This document shows, one piece after another, positions 5,780 through 9,903 of a stretch of 9,903 nt of DNA. The position numbers were made by a program, and so were the translations under genes. Under the pieces are notes generated by a model. It was not told the origin of the DNA. It was given only the letters and a program-made list of their open reading frames with translations, and searched no databases. Every line of letters starts with the position of its first letter. Position 1 is the stretch's first letter. The stretch is taken from positions 1 through 9,903 of the forward strand of contig JAJFIG010000315.1 of NCBI GenBank assembly GCA_021775195.1, written 5' to 3'. The DNA is from Rhodospirillales bacterium. Its GTDB lineage: Bacteria > Pseudomonadota > Alphaproteobacteria > Rhodospirillales > 2-02-FULL-58-16.

Positions 5780-7130
5780 AACCCCATCGTTTCATGCGCA
5801 CGTAGAGGTTTTGCCGGGGAATGCCGCTCAGCCGGGCGGCCTCGGAGATGTTGCCGTCGGCATCCTTTATCAGGCGGGTCAGGTAATCCCGTTCGAAGCA
5901 CTCGCGCTCCGTCCGGTACGAACCGATCGGGCCATCATCGGAGTCGCTCTGGTCAACGATTTGCCCGAGGTGGCTGAGGTCGCTGGAATTGATGGGACCG
6001 CCGGTATGCAGGGCAACGATCCGCTCGATGGTATGTTGCAGTTGGCGCACGTTCCCCGGCCAGTAATAACCGTCCATGAGATCGATGGCGTCGGGCGTGA
6101 AGGGGCCGACGTCCTTGGCGAATTTGGTGTTGAAGTACTCGAGGAAATGGATCGCCAGGCGAACGATATCGTCGCGCCGTTTACGCAAGGGCGGGATTTC
6201 CAGGGCAACCACGTTGATACGGTAGTACAGGTCATCGCGAAACCGGTCGCCTTGGACTTCTTCAATGAGTTTCTTGTTCGTGGCGCAGAGCAGACGGAAG
6301 TCGCTGGTCCGCAGTTCGGTGCTGCCAAGCCGCGAAAAGGTGTGCTCCTGAAGCACCTGGAGCAGGCTGCTCTGCAGCTTGGCGCTCATATCGGCGATTT
6401 CGTCAAGGAACAGGGTGCCACCGTCGGCGTCTTCCAAATAGCCCGGTGTGGTTTTCACGGCGCCCGTAAAGGCCCCTTTCTCATAGCCGAACAGGGTGCT
6501 CTCCAGGAGTTGCTCCGAGAGCCCGCCACAATTGAGTTTGAGGAAGCGACTCTTGGCCCGCGAACTGACGTCATGGATGATCTTGGCGACCATGTCCTTG
6601 CCGGTGCCGCTTTCGCCCTCGAGCAGGACCGTCGTGTCGAGGGGCGCGATCTGTTTGATTTGTTGCAGCATGTTTTCGATGTCGGGCGAACGCCCGATGA
6701 GAGTCGGGCCCCCCGTCTGGCTGCCGAGGTTTTCCCGCAGGCTGTCGATTTCGCGGTAAGCACGGTCCAACTCGAGGGCCTTCTCGATCACGGCCTCGAT
6801 TTCCTCGAGATTCTCGAAGGGCTTGGCCACGTAGTCGAACAATCCCTCGCGCATGGCGCGGACGGCATCCCGCACGTCGGGGTAGGCGGTAATCAGGATC
6901 GCGACATGGCGCGGACGCTCTTCGCGCATCTGGCGCAACAAATCGAGCCCGTTCGCGTCGGGCAGGCGTTGGTCCATGAGAATGAGATTGAAATCGGACT
7001 CGCGGAACCGCTTCCAGGCCTCGGCACCGTCGCGGGCGACCTTAATCGCCGCCGTTTTGCTGCGAAACAGTCCTTTCAGCAGTTTCAGGGAAAACTGATC
7101 GTCATCGACGATGAGAATCTTGGGTGTCAC
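5772..7130 (-). CDS. NtrC-family sigma-54-dependent response regulator
   Basis: Cytoplasmic transcription activator of 452 residues with the full three-domain plan. The receiver domain (about 4-118) has acidic residues Asp9/Asp10, phosphoacceptor Asp53 (LILMDQRLP), Thr81 and Lys103. The AAA+ domain (about 143-375) has Walker A GESGTGKD (172-179), the sigma-54-contacting GAFTGA (219-224), Walker B TLFLDEIADM (239-248) and WPGNVRQL (357-364). A Fis-type helix-turn-helix occupies about 426-450 (ISEAARLSGIPRQNLYVRMKRWG). The start is the GTG at 7130, which gives VTPKILIVDDD; a GAGG lies 6 nt upstream, and the gene overlaps the kinase gene by 29 nt. All residues needed for phosphorylation, ATP hydrolysis and sigma-54 contact appear present. 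The neighbouring sigma-54 promoter is its obvious target. Confidence 0.95.
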   Translation of the reverse strand: MTPKILIVDDDQFSLKLLKGLFRSKTAAIKVARDGAEAWKRFRESDFNLILMDQRLPDANGLDLLRQMREERPRHVAILITAYPDVRDAVRAMREGLFDYVAKPFENLEEIEAVIEKALELDRAYREIDSLRENLGSQTGGPTLIGRSPDIENMLQQIKQIAPLDTTVLLEGESGTGKDMVAKIIHDVSSRAKSRFLKLNCGGLSEQLLESTLFGYEKGAFTGAVKTTPGYLEDADGGTLFLDEIADMSAKLQSSLLQVLQEHTFSRLGSTELRTSDFRLLCATNKKLIEEVQGDRFRDDLYYRINVVALEIPPLRKRRDDIVRLAIHFLEYFNTKFAKDVGPFTPDAIDLMDGYYWPGNVRQLQHTIERIVALHTGGPINSSDLSHLGQIVDQSDSDDGPIGSYRTERECFERDYLTRLIKDADGNISEAARLSGIPRQNLYVRMKRWGLS

Positions 7131-8589
7131 CGTTGGCCTCTTGCCTGCTTCCCGGCAACCATAACGAAAAAACCGCGCCGCCGCCCGAATTGTTGGCGGC
7201 GGTGATCTGCCCGTCGTGCAGGAATGCCACATGTTGGACCACCGACAGCCCCAGGCCGGTGCCTTCGGGCCGGGTGGTGAAGAAGGGTGTAAAGATCTTT
7301 TCCCGGACATCCTCGGATAGGCCCGGCCCCTGATCCGCCACCGTCAGGCACCAGCCCGCCACCAGATCCTCGGCGCGCGTTTCCGGAAACAGGCGCACGG
7401 TGATGGTCCCCCCGACCGCGTTTGCCTGGACCGCGTTGCTGAGAAGGTTGAACAGGGCGTGGCGGATCAACACCGGATCCAGGTCGAGGGTGAGCGGCTC
7501 GTCGGGGAGTTCGATGACCATCCGGGGGCGGGTCTCGGCACTCTGATGGAACAGCGCGATCGTCTCGTCGATCAATTCCTTCACTTCCGTCGGCTTGCGC
7601 TCCATGCCCGAAATTTGGGTGAACTTGAGCAGGCGCTGCAGGAAAGCGCGGCAGTGTTCCCCCGCCTTTCGGATGTCGGCCAGGGACTCCCTGGTCAGCT
7701 CCGGATCGTCGACCTCGCGTTCGGCCAGTTGAGCGGTGTTGACCACGCCGACCAGCGGATTGTTGATCTGATGGGCGATGCCCCCGATCATCATGCCGAT
7801 GGTCGAAAGTTTCTCCATCTGGACCATTCGCTGTTGCTGGTGCTGTTTCGTCACCAGCTCGGAGAACAGCGTTTCAGCCTCGCGCTGGCGGCGATGGACC
7901 GACCGGAAGAGGAGGGCCAGGGCCCCATAGAGGATGATCCCGCCGAGCCCCGTCACCAGCCAGATCAGGTTCGTGGCCTCGGCAAGCGTCTGGTTGAGGG
8001 TTTCCGTCGAGCGGAACACCGCGACCATGCCACCCACTTCCGGCCTGGCGAGGGGTGCCGTCCTCAGATAGAGCGGCACGTGGAACTCAACCAGCGACAT
8101 TTGCGGCAGATCCTTGTGGTATCGGAAGCTGCCTTCCTGAGAATGAAACATGACGACATTCTTGCCCGCGCGGGCGAACTCGACTTCATGGTCGCTGTGC
8201 AGATGCTCGCCGATGATCGAGGGGTTTTCCGACCACACGATGTCGTGGTCCATGTTGTAGACCCGGATGCTCGCCAACTCGGTCAAATTCCGCAAAACCG
8301 AGAAGCTGTGCGCGAAACGCTTCTGCACATCGGGGTCGCGGAAGTTCTCCATGTCCTCCGGTGTAATGCTCTGGGCAGCCAGAGCTTCGGCAACGTCCCG
8401 GATATCGTTGCCTTGGCGTTGCAGCATGGCATCGCGGTAAAAGGCGGTCTGCGTGAACCCCACCGCCAATACCATGAGGACGATCAGGCACAGACTGACA
8501 AGATTGAAGACCTGCATCGTCGAAATTAGGGTGCGGCCGATGACCGGCAAATCCGTCGATGTCAATGTGCTGTCAGATTTGGTCGTCAT
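7102..8589 (-). CDS. Membrane sensor histidine kinase, partner of the NtrC-type regulator
   Basis: A 495-residue inner-membrane kinase. Membrane helices at about 27-49 and 207-229 enclose a periplasmic sensing region of about 155 residues that I cannot assign beyond a Cache/PAS-like feel (IRVYNMDHDIVWSENPS). It contains a HLHSDH cluster (129-134). No clear HAMP domain follows; a short helical linker (about 231-258) leads to the HisKA H-box GIAHQINNPL with phosphoacceptor His273. The HATPase domain has N-box NLLSNAVQA (381-389), G1 DQGPGLS (419-425) and GTGLGLS (443-449). The residue after the histidine is Gln274, where Glu or Asp is usual. The ATG at 8589 is chosen for its GGAAGG ribosome-binding sequence; an upstream ATG at 8649 lacks one. 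The gene overlaps the regulator by 29 nt, so the two form one coupled unit. Confidence 0.93.
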   Translation of the reverse strand: MTTKSDSTLTSTDLPVIGRTLISTMQVFNLVSLCLIVLMVLAVGFTQTAFYRDAMLQRQGNDIRDVAEALAAQSITPEDMENFRDPDVQKRFAHSFSVLRNLTELASIRVYNMDHDIVWSENPSIIGEHLHSDHEVEFARAGKNVVMFHSQEGSFRYHKDLPQMSLVEFHVPLYLRTAPLARPEVGGMVAVFRSTETLNQTLAEATNLIWLVTGLGGIILYGALALLFRSVHRRQREAETLFSELVTKQHQQQRMVQMEKLSTIGMMIGGIAHQINNPLVGVVNTAQLAEREVDDPELTRESLADIRKAGEHCRAFLQRLLKFTQISGMERKPTEVKELIDETIALFHQSAETRPRMVIELPDEPLTLDLDPVLIRHALFNLLSNAVQANAVGGTITVRLFPETRAEDLVAGWCLTVADQGPGLSEDVREKIFTPFFTTRPEGTGLGLSVVQHVAFLHDGQITAANNSGGGAVFSLWLPGSRQEANGDTQDSHRR

Positions 8590-8657
8590 CCTACCTTCCC
8601 GGGCCACAGGGATCGGGTCTCGGGAGTTCGCGTCAGGCGGTTCTTTCATGGATCAAA

Positions 8658-8673
8658 CGAAGAACGTTCTTCG
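8658..8673. promoter_or_regulatory. Perfect 16-bp palindrome, possible operator
   Basis: CGAAGAACGTTCTTCG is identical to its own reverse complement. It lies 69 bp upstream of the kinase start and 184 bp upstream of the flavin oxidoreductase start. With no loop, it is better suited to binding a dimeric regulator than to forming an RNA hairpin. The regulator is unknown. Confidence 0.45.
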
Positions 8674-8781
8674 GTACGCCGCCGCCACCCTCTCGATACT
8701 TGATCTCCAGTGTACACGGAATCGCCCTCATCGGTTACGCCTTGAATAGCGCCGCCACAATGGGTTCCTATCCGTGCTGGT

Positions 8782-8790
8782 TGGTATAAG
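8782..8790 (+). promoter_or_regulatory. Candidate extended -10 promoter for the flavin oxidoreductase gene
   Basis: TGGTATAAG matches the extended -10 form TGN-TATAAT at five of six hexamer positions. It would start transcription near 8797, giving a leader of about 60 nt. No good -35 hexamer stands at the usual spacing, which is tolerated for extended -10 promoters. The match is short and could be chance. Confidence 0.3.
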
Positions 8791-8857
8791 GTATCGCCTG
8801 GGTGGGCCGGCGGGCCGCCCCAACCTCGGGAACAGCGGAACAGGAACAAATAGAACC

Positions 8858-9903
8858 ATGGCCAGCAAGCTGTTCGAACCCATCGCCCTTCGCGGCACCG
8901 ACGTCACCAACCGCATCGTCGTCTCGCCCATGTGCCAGTACACGGCCGCCGACGGCACCGTCGGCGACTGGCACCTCATGCATTTGGGCCAGTACTCGGT
9001 CTCCGGCGCCGGTTTGGTCTTCGTCGAGGCCACGGCGGTCGAGCCCGAGGGCCGCATCACGCCCGGCTGCCCCGGCCTCTATTCCGACGAAAACGAGGCC
9101 GCCTTCGCCCGTATCATCCGTTTCTTCCGCGATTACGGCAGCGCTCGCATCGGCATCCAGCTCGCCCATGCCGGTCGCAAGGCCTCGACGGCGAAACCCT
9201 GGCACGGCGGCCAGTCCCTGGCCCCGGACGACGGCGCCTGGCCGACCGTCGGTCCCTCGGCCGAGCCCTTCGCCCCGGACTGGCATGAGCCCGCCGCCCT
9301 CGACGCCGGTGGCCTGGCGCGCATCAAGGACGCTTTCGTCGAGGCCGCCGGGCGGGCGCTCCGCCTCGGTTTCGACGTCATCGAGATTCACGCCGCCCAC
9401 GGCTACCTGCTGCACCAGTTCCACTCGCCCCTGAGCAACCGGCGCACCGACGAATACGGCGGCTCCCTGGAGAACCGCATGCGCTTCACCCTCGAGGTCT
9501 TCGAGGCCGTCCGCGCTGCCCTCCCCTCGGACCGCCCTCTCGGCGTCCGGGTCTCGGCCACCGACTGGGTCGACGGCGGTTGGACTCTGGACGACACCCT
9601 CGCCGTCGCCCAGGCCCTGAAGGACCGGAACTGCGATTTCATCGACGTCTCCAGCGGCGGTTCCAGCCCCGACCAGGCCATCGACTTCGGCCCCGGCTAC
9701 CAGACCGGCTTTGCCGCCGAGATCAAGCGCCGCACCGGTTTGACCACCATGGCCGTGGGCCTGATCACCGATCCGCGCCAGGCCGAGGCCATCGTCAGGA
9801 CCGGCCAGGCAGACATGGTCGCCTTGGCCCGCGGCATGCTCTACGACCCGCGCTGGCCGTGGCACGCGGCGGCGGCCCTGGGCGAGGTGGCGCCATTCCC
9901 GCC
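8858..9903 (+). CDS. Old Yellow Enzyme family NADH:flavin oxidoreductase, YqjM-like (3'-partial)
   Basis: FMN-dependent ene-reductase of the TIM-barrel Old Yellow Enzyme family, which reduces activated C=C bonds using NAD(P)H. The frame from the ATG at 8858 stays open for 348 codons to the window edge, probably missing only a short C-terminus judged from YqjM. Features of the YqjM (thermophilic-like) subclass are visible: PMCQY with Cys26 and Tyr28, QLAHAGRKAS (101-110), the substrate-binding pair His178/His181 in EIHAAHGYLLHQFHSP, the SNRRTDEYGGSLENR signature (193-207), Arg231, and the C-terminal phosphate-binding segment (MAVGLITDP, ADMVALARGML). The ribosome-binding site is weak (AGGA about 12 nt upstream). 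It is transcribed away from the regulatory genes and has no evident functional tie to the redox operon. The physiological substrate cannot be read from sequence. Confidence 0.93.
   Translation, partial: MASKLFEPIALRGTDVTNRIVVSPMCQYTAADGTVGDWHLMHLGQYSVSGAGLVFVEATAVEPEGRITPGCPGLYSDENEAAFARIIRFFRDYGSARIGIQLAHAGRKASTAKPWHGGQSLAPDDGAWPTVGPSAEPFAPDWHEPAALDAGGLARIKDAFVEAAGRALRLGFDVIEIHAAHGYLLHQFHSPLSNRRTDEYGGSLENRMRFTLEVFEAVRAALPSDRPLGVRVSATDWVDGGWTLDDTLAVAQALKDRNCDFIDVSSGGSSPDQAIDFGPGYQTGFAAEIKRRTGLTTMAVGLITDPRQAEAIVRTGQADMVALARGMLYDPRWPWHAAAALGEVAPFP

Larger units (their letters stand above)
8590..8857. promoter_or_regulatory. Divergent intergenic region between the kinase gene and the flavin oxidoreductase gene
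   Basis: This 268-bp stretch separates two genes read outward. It holds a perfect 16-bp palindrome, an 8-bp palindrome GTGTACAC (8710-8717) and one plausible promoter towards the right-hand gene. I could not find a convincing promoter for the kinase-regulator pair, sigma-54 or otherwise, and no open frame here looks like a gene. Confidence 0.6.

Noticed and set aside
5811..7205. A 464-codon open frame on the + strand opposite the response regulator
   Set aside because: It lies antisense to a gene with complete receiver, AAA+ and Fis motifs; its translation shows no recognisable domain, and such long antisense frames are usual in GC-rich coding DNA.
7459..8529. A 356-codon + strand frame opposite the histidine kinase
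   Set aside because: Antisense shadow; no domain, and the kinase frame is unambiguous.
8700..8740. A sigma-70 promoter for the kinase gene around GTGTACAC
   Set aside because: Only a 4-of-6 match to a -10 hexamer with no -35 partner at acceptable spacing.
8768..9865. A 365-codon open frame on the - strand opposite the flavin oxidoreductase
   Set aside because: The + strand frame from 8858 carries all the Old Yellow Enzyme signatures; the antisense product is low-complexity Gly/Ala/Val/Asp-rich sequence with no domain.

Overview
The window looks like part of a GC-rich proteobacterial chromosome, most likely an alphaproteobacterium of the Rhodospirillales type. This is judged from the separate cytochrome b and cytochrome c1 genes, the c1 sequence style and the base composition; no rRNA or other strict marker is present, so the taxonomy is inference. 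I see no mobile elements, CRISPR arrays, tRNAs or rRNAs.

Left end (1-1962, + strand): the distal part of a cytochrome bc1 operon. Cytochrome b is cut at its 5' end by the window edge and overlaps the cytochrome c1 gene by 8 nt. A strong 14-bp hairpin (2004-2034) lies in the convergent gap after it.

Centre (5544 down to 2060, - strand): a five-gene redox operon. In transcription order it encodes a small PSCyt1-type monohaem cytochrome, a class I-type monohaem cytochrome c, a membrane-anchored tetrahaem cytochrome, a Tat-exported four-cluster ferredoxin and an NrfD/DsrP-family quinone-interacting membrane protein. The last three resemble DsrJ-DsrO-DsrP in order and kind, but no catalytic subunit and no DsrMK accompany them. 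The simplest reading is an electron conduit between the quinone pool and periplasmic c-type cytochromes.

Control region and regulators (5545-8589, - strand): upstream of the redox operon is a near-textbook sigma-54 control region. It has a TGGCAC-N5-TTGC promoter (5652-5666), an IHF-like site (5695-5707), and a symmetric array of four TGTC half-sites (5742-5779) at about -100 to -140. Immediately upstream, and overlapping the array by its last codons, is an NtrC-type sigma-54 activator (GAFTGA present). It is translationally coupled to a membrane sensor histidine kinase with a histidine-rich periplasmic domain. The kinase, activator, enhancer and operon appear to form one self-contained signalling and respiratory unit whose signal and physiological electron donor or acceptor cannot be read from the sequence.

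Right end (8590-9903): a 268-bp divergent intergenic region with a perfect 16-bp palindrome, then an Old Yellow Enzyme family (YqjM-like) flavin oxidoreductase that runs off the window on the + strand.
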